Assembly: GCF_002101595.1 (NCBI RefSeq)
Contig: NZ_LQOM01000022.1
Coordinates: 114,845-178,844 of the forward strand
DNA length: 64,000 bases
Direction: 5' to 3'
Origin: Mycobacterium celatum
GTDB taxonomy: Bacteria > Actinomycetota > Actinomycetes > Mycobacteriales > Mycobacteriaceae
The position numbers and the translations under genes were made by a program. Position 1 is the stretch's first letter; every line of letters starts with the position of its first letter. Shown piece after piece: positions 54,460 through 61,811 of this stretch. The notes below the pieces were generated by a model. The model did no database searches and was not told the DNA's origin. It worked only from the letters and a program-made list of their open reading frames with translations.

Positions 54460-54974
54460 CAGGGCCCTTGCCGTTCAACGACGAACGGCACCTGCAGGCC
54501 CATCAGTTCCTGGTCGACGAGGCCTATCTGCTCGACGCCCAGCAGTACGAAACCTGGCTGGACACCCTGACCGACGACATCCGCTATGAGATGCCGGTGC
54601 GGGTCACCACCGCGCTGGGCGCCGGTTTCGACACCTCGCCGGGGATGGCGCACTTCGACGAAAACAAGTACTCGCTTTCCCGGCGGGTGGCCCGGTTCCG
54701 TACCGAGCATGCCTGGACCGAGGATCCGCCGTCGCGGCTGCGGCACTACATCACCAATGTGCGAACGTTCGCCTGCGAAGATGATGCCCATGTGGTCGTG
54801 GAATCCGCGGAGCTGCTCTTCCGGAGCCGCGGCGATGTCAACGAGTCCGCGCTGGTGTCCTGTGGCCGCCGCGACGTGCTGCGTAACGACGGCGGCCAAT
54901 GGAAGCTCGCGCGGCGCACGATCACGGTCGACGAGTCGGTATTGCGGATGCAGAACCTGGCGGTGTTCTTGTGA
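54456..54974 (+). CDS. Ring-hydroxylating dioxygenase beta subunit
   Basis: 172 aa small subunit of the same oxygenase, a SnoaL/NTF2-like fold that supports the alpha-3-beta-3 hexamer. DEAYLLDAQQYETWLDTLTD and RRVARFRTEHAWTEDPPSRL are family segments, with RHYITNVRTF. ATG 54456-54458 overlaps the alpha stop (ATGA), and its TGA overlaps the start of the next small gene. No ferredoxin or reductase gene is present nearby. Confidence 0.92.
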   Translation: MTGPLPFNDERHLQAHQFLVDEAYLLDAQQYETWLDTLTDDIRYEMPVRVTTALGAGFDTSPGMAHFDENKYSLSRRVARFRTEHAWTEDPPSRLRHYITNVRTFACEDDAHVVVESAELLFRSRGDVNESALVSCGRRDVLRNDGGQWKLARRTITVDESVLRMQNLAVFL

Positions 54975-55183
54975 ACGATGAAACACTCACCATCGCAAAT
55001 GAATTCACCGAAGTGCAGGTGCGCCGCGTCGACACCCGCAACGGGTCACGGCTGCTGATCACCGCGCCCAAGTCCGGCCGGTCGATCAGCCTTGACGCAC
55101 TCGAGCTGGAGGCGCTGACCCGCCAGAACCCCCGCACACTGGAGGCAATGGTGGGCAATACCGACGGGCCGCTGCTGCCGTGA
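54971..55183 (+). CDS. 70-aa small protein inside the dioxygenase operon
   Basis: Unknown function. No signal peptide, no cysteines, no metal motif. The middle VQVRRVDTRNGSRLLITAPK suggests beta strands; the C-terminal part SLDALELEALTRQNPRTLEA looks helical. GTG 54971 overlaps the beta-subunit stop (GTGA), and its own TGA overlaps the SDR start (GTGA), so it is translationally coupled on both sides and very unlikely to be a chance frame. It could be an assembly, chaperone or regulatory factor for the oxygenase; this is a guess. Confidence 0.7.
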   Translation: MNDETLTIANEFTEVQVRRVDTRNGSRLLITAPKSGRSISLDALELEALTRQNPRTLEAMVGNTDGPLLP

Positions 55184-55962
55184 CCGGCTGGCTCGACGGA
55201 AAGCGCGCGCTGGTGGTCGGCGCCGGATCCGGGATCGGCAGGGCCGTCGTCGACGCTTTCCGCGCCGAGGGCGCCAAAGTCGCGGTGCTGGAACGGGATC
55301 CCGGCAAGTGCGACGCGCTGCGCCGGCACTGCCCGGATGTGCCGGTGGTCGACGGCGACGCGGTCAGCCGCGAGGCCAACGAGCGGGCGGTGGCCGCCGC
55401 GGTCGACGCCTTCGGTGGCCTCGACACACTGGTCAACTGCGTGGGAATCTTCGACTTCTACAAGGGAATCCTCGACATCGACACCAACGACCTCGAGCCC
55501 GCGTTCGACGAGATGTTCCGGACCAACGTGCTGAGCCATCTGCAGTCGGTGAAGGCGGCGCTGCCGGCGTTGCAAGCCGGGACCAGCTCGTCGATCGTAC
55601 TGGCCGAATCCGCCTCGTCGTTCTATCCCGGCCGCGGCGGTGTGCTGTATGTGGCGTCGAAATTCGCGGTGCGGGGACTGGTCGCCACGCTCGCCCGCGA
55701 GCTGGCGCCGCGGATCCGGGTCAACGGCGTTGCGCCGGGCGGCACACTGAACACCGATCTGCGTGGCCTGAAAAGCCTTGGCCTGCAGGATGTCCGCCTC
55801 GACGACACGCCCGACCGCGAGCATGACCTGGCCGCGCGCACACCGTTGAACGTCGCGCTCACCGGCCACGACCATGCGTGGAGTTTCGTGTTCCTCGCCT
55901 CCGACCGGTCCCGCGGGATCACCGGCGACACCGTCCACCCCGACGGCGGATTCGGGCTATGA
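55180..55962 (+). CDS. SDR, probable cis-dihydrodiol dehydrogenase
   Basis: 260 aa short-chain dehydrogenase. VVGAGSGIGRAV is the NAD-binding TGxxxGIG equivalent; LDTLVNCVGIFDFYKG, SSIVLAESASSFYPG with the Ser, and YVASKFAVRG (YxxxK) complete the catalytic set. The sequence flow with the GIFDFYKG segment matches cis-2,3-dihydrodiol dehydrogenases that act after ring-hydroxylating dioxygenases, producing catechols. GTG 55180 is coupled to the 70-aa gene. Confidence 0.87.
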   Translation: MTGWLDGKRALVVGAGSGIGRAVVDAFRAEGAKVAVLERDPGKCDALRRHCPDVPVVDGDAVSREANERAVAAAVDAFGGLDTLVNCVGIFDFYKGILDIDTNDLEPAFDEMFRTNVLSHLQSVKAALPALQAGTSSSIVLAESASSFYPGRGGVLYVASKFAVRGLVATLARELAPRIRVNGVAPGGTLNTDLRGLKSLGLQDVRLDDTPDREHDLAARTPLNVALTGHDHAWSFVFLASDRSRGITGDTVHPDGGFGL

Positions 55963-56672
55963 CCCTCGACGAGCAGCGCGCCCTGGTGGCTTTGGCGTGC
56001 AGGGTCGCCGCCGCGCGCGGACTGGCAGACGGCAACCTCGGTCACCTGTCCCTGCGGGTCGACGACACGCGGCTGCTGATCCGCTGTCGCAGCGACACCG
56101 ACACCGGTGTCGCGTTCACCCGGCCCGCCGACATCCGGCTCATCCACTTCGACGGAAGCGCCGGCGCCGCAGGAGAACTCGACGGCTACCGGGTTCCCAA
56201 CGAACTGCCGATCCACGTCGAAACCCTGCTCGCCCACCCCGAATACCGGGCGGTCGCGCATCTGCACCCGCCCGCCGTCGTCGCCGCCGACCTCACCGGC
56301 ATCACCATCCGGCCGATCTACGGCGCCTATGACATTCCAGGCGCCCGGCTTGCCCGCGGCGGCGTGCCCGTCTACGAACGTGCGGTGCTGATCAGAACCA
56401 GCGGATTGGGCAAGGAAATGGTGGCAGCGATGCGCGGCCGTCCCGTGGTGGTCCTTCGCGGCCACGGGATCACCAGCGCCGCAGCCTCCGTGCAGCAGGC
56501 GGTGTTGCAGGCGATCAGCCTCGACGCGCTTGCCCGCATGGCTTTAACAATTGTTTCCGCCGACGGCGCGCTGCGCGACATCGCCGACCGGGATTGGGAC
56601 GACCTGCCCGATCTGGGGCCCGGCTTCACCGAGGCGGCGTGGCGCCATGAGGTGGCCAGGCTGGGTGAGTAA
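55959..56672 (+). CDS. Class II aldolase/adducin-like protein
   Basis: 237 aa. GRLADGNLGHLSLRVDD-like GLADGNLGHLSLR is the N-terminal Asn-Gly signature, VAHLHPPAVVAADLTG holds the H-x-H zinc ligands, and VVVLRGHGITSAAAS the third His. Such proteins are aldolases, decarboxylases or epimerases; in this operon a role in processing a side chain or ring-cleavage product is possible. ATG 55959-55961 overlaps the SDR stop. A hairpin follows. Confidence 0.82.
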   Translation: MTLDEQRALVALACRVAAARGLADGNLGHLSLRVDDTRLLIRCRSDTDTGVAFTRPADIRLIHFDGSAGAAGELDGYRVPNELPIHVETLLAHPEYRAVAHLHPPAVVAADLTGITIRPIYGAYDIPGARLARGGVPVYERAVLIRTSGLGKEMVAAMRGRPVVVLRGHGITSAAASVQQAVLQAISLDALARMALTIVSADGALRDIADRDWDDLPDLGPGFTEAAWRHEVARLGE

Positions 56673-56678
56673 GGCGGC

Positions 56679-56734
56679 CGAACGTCGAGTTGTCGGGCGA
56701 TTTCTGGCCGATTCTCACAACGACTCGACGTTCG
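56679..56734. terminator. Hairpin at the convergent aldolase and IclR gene ends
   Basis: Arms 56679-56693 (CGAACGTCGAGTTGT) and 56720-56734 pair over 15 positions with one mismatch; the 26-nt loop has partial further pairing. Located in the 70-bp gap between the dioxygenase operon end and the convergent IclR gene, so a shared terminator. Confidence 0.6.
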
Positions 56735-56742
56735 AGAGGAAA

Positions 56743-57519
56743 TCAAAGCTGGTCGCCAATCTCCTTGGCCGCCTCCACAAGTGCGGCGGCAACCGACGAA
56801 TACTGCGACTTGGGCAGCCGCTGCTGCGGCGCCGCGGCATTGAGCGCCAGCCGAAGCCCCGGCGCCCGGGTCGGTATCACCACCGCCACCGACGCCACGC
56901 CCTCCTCGCTTTCTTCCCAGTTGACGGCGTAGCCCTGTTCGCGGATCCGCGACAGCTCGGCTTCCAATGCGGTGCGGCTGCCGATCGACCGCGGCGTGAT
57001 GCGCTCCAGGTTTTCTTCGGGCAGCAGCTGGCGCAATTCCGGTTGCGGCAGCTGCGCCAGCATCACCTTGCCCGTCGACGTGCAATGGGCCGGCATGGTA
57101 CGGCCCAACCGAGACGCCACGCGTACCGCAGTGGGTCCTTCAACCGCGGCGACGAACCGAACAGCGGCGCCGTCGAGCATCCCGACATGCACTGTCTCAC
57201 GCAGCCGTTCGCTCAAGGCGCGCATGACCGGCGTAGCGGTGGCGGCGATGTCGATGCGGCCGAAGATCGCGAAGGCCACCCCGGTCAGTGCCGGCCCCGG
57301 CAGGTACGCCTTGGACACCGGGTCCTGCCGCACGAAGCCGCGGTAGGCCAACATCGCCAGCAGACGGTGCGCGGTCGACGACGCCACCCCCAGGTATCGG
57401 GTGGCTTCGCTCAACCGGATCGACGGTTGTTCGCCCAACAGCAGCAACAGCTTCAGCGCCTTGTCGACCGACTCGATCGGGTACTGCGGCCCGTCCGCTC
57501 CCCGACCCGTTTTGTGCAT
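56743..57519 (-). CDS. IclR-family transcriptional regulator
   Basis: 258 aa. N-terminal winged helix with the pattern IESVDKALKLLLLLGEQ and GVASSTAHRLLAMLAYRG (recognition helix), and a C-terminal ligand-binding domain with LRETVHVGMLDG, PAHCTSTGKVMLAQL and GYAVNWEESEEGVASVAV. It is convergent with the dioxygenase operon and the obvious candidate for its control. ATG 57517-57519. A perfect inverted repeat lies 8-26 bp upstream and may be its own operator. Confidence 0.9.
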   Translation of the reverse strand: MHKTGRGADGPQYPIESVDKALKLLLLLGEQPSIRLSEATRYLGVASSTAHRLLAMLAYRGFVRQDPVSKAYLPGPALTGVAFAIFGRIDIAATATPVMRALSERLRETVHVGMLDGAAVRFVAAVEGPTAVRVASRLGRTMPAHCTSTGKVMLAQLPQPELRQLLPEENLERITPRSIGSRTALEAELSRIREQGYAVNWEESEEGVASVAVVIPTRAPGLRLALNAAAPQQRLPKSQYSSVAAALVEAAKEIGDQL

Positions 57520-57526
57520 GTCAGAG

Positions 57527-57545
57527 ACGCTACCTGCTGTAGCGT
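57527..57545. promoter_or_regulatory. Perfect inverted repeat upstream of iclR-like gene
   Basis: ACGCTAC (57527-57533) and GTAGCGT (57539-57545), 5-bp spacer, exact arms. It sits in the 35-bp gap between the divergent IclR and lipoprotein genes and overlaps any promoter of either. Candidate IclR operator; binding not shown. Confidence 0.5.
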
Positions 57546-57554
57546 ACGAACAGC

Positions 57555-58205
57555 ATGGCCGCGAAATTATGGGCAGCCGGCCTCGCAGTGATGCTGGCGG
57601 CCTGCACGACGTCGGTGCCGGGACACCCGACGACCGTGGCGGGTCCGCCTCCCGCCCCCCGCAAGCCGCCGCCTTCGGCGCGTGACCTCCTGCTGCACGA
57701 CGGCGACCGCACGCCGATGGGGCCCGCGACAACGGCTCCCCGCGGCGACGAGCTCTTCACCAGCGCTCGCCCGCCGGAATGCTTGGCGGCCCTGGTGTTC
57801 AAGGACTCGCCGCTGTTGCCCACCAACGCCAGCGATCACGCCGATGCGTCCTACCGTGTCGGCAGCTCGGCGCTGTATGCCGAATCGGTCGACGTCTACG
57901 GCAGACCGTTGGACCCTCATGATGTGGTGTGGAACGGCTTCAGTGCGGTGTCGGCCTGCAACGGCGAAGCAGTTGGCGTGGCACCGACCGGCGACTCCGC
58001 ACCGATGCGCTTGCGCCGGTTCGCGGTGGCGGACGACGGCGTGCTGGTCTGGGCGATGAACGCGCCGGGGCGCACCTGTGACTACGGCCTGACGGTGGTT
58101 CCGCGGGCGGCGCTGTTGATCACTGCCTGTGACATCGAGAGCGGAGTCGACATGGGCGACTGGGCGTCCACCCGACGCCAGCAGCTCATGTCCCGAGTCG
58201 CCTGA
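57555..58205 (+). CDS. Lipoprotein with PknH-sensor-like domain
   Basis: 216 aa. Signal peptide MAAKLWAAGLAVMLA ends at lipobox LAAC with Cys17, followed by a Pro-rich linker to about residue 45. The domain beyond holds four cysteines (76, 135, 175, 192) in the layout of the extracellular sensor domain of PknH and of stand-alone lipoproteins such as LppH, which form two disulfides. It should sit on the outer face of the membrane; ligand unknown. Not attached to a kinase here. ATG 57555. Confidence 0.78.
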   Translation: MAAKLWAAGLAVMLAACTTSVPGHPTTVAGPPPAPRKPPPSARDLLLHDGDRTPMGPATTAPRGDELFTSARPPECLAALVFKDSPLLPTNASDHADASYRVGSSALYAESVDVYGRPLDPHDVVWNGFSAVSACNGEAVGVAPTGDSAPMRLRRFAVADDGVLVWAMNAPGRTCDYGLTVVPRAALLITACDIESGVDMGDWASTRRQQLMSRVA

Positions 58206-58227
58206 CCGGCTGGCTACCATCGGTCAG

Positions 58228-59049
58228 GTGGCCACCGATCGAATTCGTCTGCTGCTCGCCGATGTCGACGGCACGCTGGTGGACCAACAGAAGCGACTGA
58301 CGGACGCGGCGATCGAGGCGGTGCACAAGCTGCACGACGCCGAGGTACTGTTCGCCGTCACCAGCGGACGTCCGCCCAAGGGCATGGCGATGCTGATCGA
58401 TCCGCTCGGCTTGCAAACCCCGATCGCCGGCTTCAATGGCGGCATCTTCGTCAAGCCCGACATGACCGTCATCGAACAGAAGGTGCTTCCCGAGGACCTC
58501 GTCGCACCGATCGCCGACGTGATCGGCTCGTTCGACCTCGACGTGTGGATCTACCAAGGGGCCGACTGGTTTGTCCCCGATCCGGACGGCTCACACGTGG
58601 ACCGGGAGTCGAAAACCGTGCAGTTCGAGCCCAAGGTCGCCGACGACGTGGAGGACCACACCGTGTCGGTCGCCAAAATCGTCGGGGTCAGCGACGACCA
58701 CGACGCCGTCGCCGCGGCCACCAAGGCGGTGCAGGACCGCTTCGGGGAGCACGTTGCGGCGTCGACGTCGCAGCCGTACTACCTCGACGTCACCCATCCC
58801 GAAGCCAACAAGGGATCCGTCGCCAAATACCTTGCGGCACAATACAAACTCGCGCCCGAGCAGATCGCCACGATCGGCGACATGCCCAACGACATCCTGA
58901 TGTTCGAACACTCCGGTCTGACGATCGCGATGGGCAACGCCGACGAGAAAGTGAAAAAGGCCGCCAAGGAGGTCACCGACAGCAACGACAGCGACGGTTT
59001 CGCCAAGGCCGTCGAACGCTTCGTCCTGCCCACAGCGACACGCACATGA
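58228..59049 (+). CDS. HAD-superfamily (Cof-type) phosphatase
   Basis: 273 aa. Motif I LLADVDGTLV with the Asp nucleophile, motif II AVTSGRPPKGM, the class IIB cap insert, motif III Lys in ANKGSVAKYL, and motif IV IGDMPNDILMFEHSG are all present. Acts on small phosphorylated metabolites such as sugar phosphates; the substrate is unknown. GTG 58228-58230 chosen for VATDRIRLLLADVDG. Its stop overlaps the DedA-like gene (ATGA). Confidence 0.9.
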   Translation: MATDRIRLLLADVDGTLVDQQKRLTDAAIEAVHKLHDAEVLFAVTSGRPPKGMAMLIDPLGLQTPIAGFNGGIFVKPDMTVIEQKVLPEDLVAPIADVIGSFDLDVWIYQGADWFVPDPDGSHVDRESKTVQFEPKVADDVEDHTVSVAKIVGVSDDHDAVAAATKAVQDRFGEHVAASTSQPYYLDVTHPEANKGSVAKYLAAQYKLAPEQIATIGDMPNDILMFEHSGLTIAMGNADEKVKKAAKEVTDSNDSDGFAKAVERFVLPTATRT

Positions 59050-59702
59050 CTGTCGACACCCTGCTGCAGTCGATCCCGCCGCTGACCGTGTACCTGATCG
59101 TCGCCGGCGTGGTCGGGATCGAGAGCCTTGGGATCCCGCTGCCCGGCGAAATCGTCCTGGTCACCGCGGCGCTGCTGTCGTCACGCCATGAGCTGGCGGT
59201 CAACCCGCTCGGCGTCGGAGCGGCCGGCGTGATCGGCGCCGCGGTTGGTGACTCGATCGGCTACACGATCGGCCGGCGTTTCGGCATGCCGCTTTTCGAC
59301 TGGCTGGGCCGCCGGTTTCCGCGGCACTTCGGTCCCGGGCACGTCGGCCTCGCGGAGCGGATATTCGACCGATGGGGCTCGCACGCGGTGTTTTTCGGCC
59401 GGTTCGTCGCCCTGTTGCGGATCTTTGCCGGACCGTTGGCCGGCGCGCTGAAAATGCCGTATCCGCGGTTCCTGTTCGCCAACGTCTCCGGTGCGGTGTG
59501 CTGGGCGGGCGGCACCACCGCGGTGATCTACTACGCCGGTATCGCGGCCGAACGCTGGCTCGAGCGATTTTCCTGGGTTGCCCTGGTAGTCGCCGTGGTG
59601 GGCGGCACGATTGCCGCGATCCTGCTGCGAAAACGCACCGCCCGGGCCATCGCCGAATTCGAGGCCCAGCACAGCGAGGAATCGGACCCGACAACCGCCT
59701 AG
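59046..59702 (+). CDS. DedA-family membrane protein
   Basis: 218 aa, five to six membrane helices. Family signature: ESLGIPLPGEIVLVTAALL (E and P-G-E motif), GAAVGDSIGYTIGRRFG, and FGRFVALLRIFAGPLAGALK with the FxGR and conserved Arg. DedA proteins are now seen as lipid scramblases or undecaprenyl-phosphate flippases; which applies here is not known. ATG 59046 is coupled to the HAD gene. Confidence 0.9.
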   Translation: MTVDTLLQSIPPLTVYLIVAGVVGIESLGIPLPGEIVLVTAALLSSRHELAVNPLGVGAAGVIGAAVGDSIGYTIGRRFGMPLFDWLGRRFPRHFGPGHVGLAERIFDRWGSHAVFFGRFVALLRIFAGPLAGALKMPYPRFLFANVSGAVCWAGGTTAVIYYAGIAAERWLERFSWVALVVAVVGGTIAAILLRKRTARAIAEFEAQHSEESDPTTA

Positions 59703-59742
59703 TCGCTCACGGCGTTCAGCTCAGTTCTTAGAAAACTGGACA

Positions 59743-59772
59743 TGGACAGAGCGGTTGTACTGGTGTTATATA
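59743..59772 (+). promoter_or_regulatory. Predicted promoter for the STAS gene
   Basis: TGGACA (59743-59748) as -35 and TATATA (59767-59772) as -10 with an 18-bp spacer, in an AT-rich stretch of the 158-bp gap before the STAS gene. A TGTG-ATC-CACA inverted repeat follows directly downstream. Placement leaves an 88-nt leader. Read by eye only. Confidence 0.4.
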
Positions 59773-59860
59773 AATGTGATCCACAAATGTATCGTCTGTC
59801 TTCAGGCACGTAGGGCGGGCATCCTTCGCGGCGCGCAGCGCCGATCGAAAGGGGTTCACC

Positions 59861-60295
59861 GTGAATTTTGCTACCGCCGAAGCATCATCGAGCCACATGA
59901 TGTTGAGCAGTCGGCTGGTCTCTGAGCTGGCCGAAGCGCACAGCACGCTGCGGACCACCGTCGAGCGAACCGGGCCAGCAGTGGTCGTCCATGCCGGGGG
60001 TGAGGTGGACGCCTCGAACGAGACCACCTGGCGTCACCTGCTGAGCGAGGCCGGCGCCGCCGCGTTCCCGCCCGGCGCGCTGGTGATCGACACCAGCGGC
60101 CTGGACTTCATGGGTTGCTGCGCCTTTGCAATCCTTGCCGAGGAGGCCGAGCGTTGCCGGGGGCGTGGCGTCGAACTGCGACTGGTAAGCAGCCAGCCGG
60201 GTGTCGCCAGGATCGTCGGTGCATGCGGGCTGAGCGGGCTACTACCCGTCGACGACACCGTGGACGCGGCGCTGTCGACCTCGGCTGACTGGTAA
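59861..60295 (+). CDS. STAS-domain protein (anti-anti-sigma-like)
   Basis: 144 aa with one STAS domain (about 38-140), the fold of anti-sigma factor antagonists. The usual D-x-S-S-G phosphorylation loop reads DFMGCCAFAIL, with Cys86-Cys87 where a phospho-Ser is expected; further cysteines are at 99 and 122. It is therefore unlikely to be controlled by Ser phosphorylation and might be redox-controlled, as known for RsfA of M. tuberculosis. GTG 59861 has GAAAGGGG upstream. No anti-sigma or sigma gene is adjacent. Confidence 0.78.
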   Translation: MNFATAEASSSHMMLSSRLVSELAEAHSTLRTTVERTGPAVVVHAGGEVDASNETTWRHLLSEAGAAAFPPGALVIDTSGLDFMGCCAFAILAEEAERCRGRGVELRLVSSQPGVARIVGACGLSGLLPVDDTVDAALSTSADW

Positions 60296-60306
60296 GGCCT
60301 TCCGGC

Positions 60307-60933
60307 CTAACGGCTAATGCGTTGGGCGAGAACCTCTTTCCCTGCGCCACTGAGCTGGTTGAGCGCGTCCGGGCGGGCGGCCATCGCCATCAGCAACGCC
60401 TCCCCGGGGCCACCGACCTCGGGTCCGCTGCCGTGACACCAACCCACGTCGGTGGCAACCAGACGCAGGCCTCGGGCCCGCCACGCGCCCCGCACGGCGG
60501 GAGCACGCAACGCGAAGTCCAACACCCGTTGCAGGCGATGGGGCGGGATGGTGCGCGGGATACCCAGCGGGCGTCGGATGTCCTGCTGGTGGATCGTGCC
60601 ATCGACGAGCGCGGGCATGCCTCCGAATGCCGACATGAAGCCGCGGGGCGGGATACAAGCACGCATCAGCTCGGTGAGCTGTTGGGGCGAGCGAGTGGCG
60701 TACTCAGCGACTCCGATTCCGTTGACGCGGTCGGGCACCAATCCGCCTTTGAGGAAGCGCCGCACCACTTCCCAGCGGCTCAGCTCGTCGTAGCTGAGCA
60801 CATGGGCGACGACGTCGCGCACCCGCCACCGCTCGCACAGAGTGGGTTGCTCCCATTGCGCGGGTGACAGGCCGGCGATCAGGTTCGCGAAGTCCTCGCG
60901 TTCGTCGCAGGCCATCTGCATGGTCTCGTTCAT
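60307..60933 (-). CDS. DinB-like maleylpyruvate isomerase family protein
   Basis: 208 aa of the TIGR03083/MDMPI_N type: an N-terminal DinB four-helix bundle with WRVRDVVAHVLSYDE holding a metal-binding His, VDGTIHQQDIRRPLG supplying the second His pair, and a mixed C-terminal part. Many such proteins are mycothiol-dependent transferases or isomerases in actinobacteria; the substrate is unknown. ATG 60931-60933 overlaps the SRPBCC stop (ATGA). Last of an ArsR-SRPBCC-DinB row. Confidence 0.8.
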   Translation of the reverse strand: MNETMQMACDEREDFANLIAGLSPAQWEQPTLCERWRVRDVVAHVLSYDELSRWEVVRRFLKGGLVPDRVNGIGVAEYATRSPQQLTELMRACIPPRGFMSAFGGMPALVDGTIHQQDIRRPLGIPRTIPPHRLQRVLDFALRAPAVRGAWRARGLRLVATDVGWCHGSGPEVGGPGEALLMAMAARPDALNQLSGAGKEVLAQRISR

Positions 60934-61415
60934 TGCACCGCGCCGGTGACGAGGTCGGCGAAATTCGCCAGAGTGCCAGTCCAGCCGGCGGGATCGTCGA
61001 AGATCGCCCGCATCTGCTCGGTGTGCTCACCGTACCGTTGCAGGTTGCGGTGGCGCAGATCGAGCCGAGTGCGGTCTGCGCCTTCCGGGGTGAACGTCAC
61101 CTCGACCTCGGTTTCGAAGTCGGGGTCGAATTGCCAGTCGGCGCGAATTTGCCAGAGCAGCACGACTTTTCGGGGCGGCTCCCAGGATGCGACACGGCCC
61201 CATTGGCACTCGCTGCCGTCGACCCCGCGCTCGAACCATCGCCCACCGCCATAAGGTTCGACGACCACTTCGGCGATCTCGGAGTTCCCGATCGAATGTT
61301 CCTTGGGCCAGAAGTCGGTCATCCGCGCGGTGAACAACTCGAAGGCGCGGGCCTGCGTGAGCGGCACGCTCACCGATCGCACGACCTCGACGGCGGCAGT
61401 CGATTCAGGGCTCAT
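60930..61415 (-). CDS. SRPBCC/AHSA1-family protein
   Basis: 161 aa START-like ligand-binding fold of the Aha1-C-terminal type: VEVVRSVSVPLTQARAFELF start, WFERGVDGSECQWGRVASWE and VEVTFTPEGADRTRLDLRHR later. Function unknown; such proteins often accompany ArsR regulators. ATG 61413-61415 overlaps the ArsR stop by 11 bp, which indicates coupling. Confidence 0.82.
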   Translation of the reverse strand: MSPESTAAVEVVRSVSVPLTQARAFELFTARMTDFWPKEHSIGNSEIAEVVVEPYGGGRWFERGVDGSECQWGRVASWEPPRKVVLLWQIRADWQFDPDFETEVEVTFTPEGADRTRLDLRHRNLQRYGEHTEQMRAIFDDPAGWTGTLANFADLVTGAVQ

Positions 61416-61722
61416 CCTTGCTCCCTTCAGCGAAGATCGCGAAGTTGTCCAATGCGGTCTCCCAAAACCGGTCGAAGTAATCACGCACCACCTGCAGCCC
61501 CGACTGGTTGACGCGGTACAACCGCCGGGTGCCGGCGACCGATTCGACGACCAGATCGGCGCCTTTGAGCACCCGCAAATGCTGCGAGACGGCCGGACGC
61601 GAAACCGGCAGCTGGTCGGCCAGCACGCCGACCGGAATCGGGCCCGCCGCGAGCTTTTCCAGGATTGCGCGCCGGGTGCGATCTCCCAACGCATCCAGCA
61701 CGACATCCGCCGAGGCGGCCAT
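61405..61722 (-). CDS. ArsR-family transcriptional regulator
   Basis: 105 aa winged helix: LDALGDRTRRAILEKLAAGP, LADQLPVSRPAVSQHLRVLK (recognition helix) and a wing around AGTRRLYRVNQSG. No cysteine cluster or metal site is visible, so it belongs to the non-metal ArsR group common beside SRPBCC genes. ATG 61720-61722 preferred (MAASADVVLD), with an upstream codon giving 12 more residues possible. Divergent from the SDR gene, 89 bp apart. Confidence 0.85.
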   Translation of the reverse strand: MAASADVVLDALGDRTRRAILEKLAAGPIPVGVLADQLPVSRPAVSQHLRVLKGADLVVESVAGTRRLYRVNQSGLQVVRDYFDRFWETALDNFAIFAEGSKDEP

Positions 61723-61811
61723 ATCGGTAAGTGTGCACGAACGGTAAGTGGCTGTCAACGGTTCGTGCTGACTAACGTTTACTCGGCGGCGGATCGGGAC
61801 ATCGTTAACCC

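Noticed and set aside
60930..61722. Toxin-antitoxin pair
   Set aside because: Sizes and overlaps fit loosely, but the folds are ArsR and SRPBCC, which is a common regulator/binder pairing rather than a toxin system.
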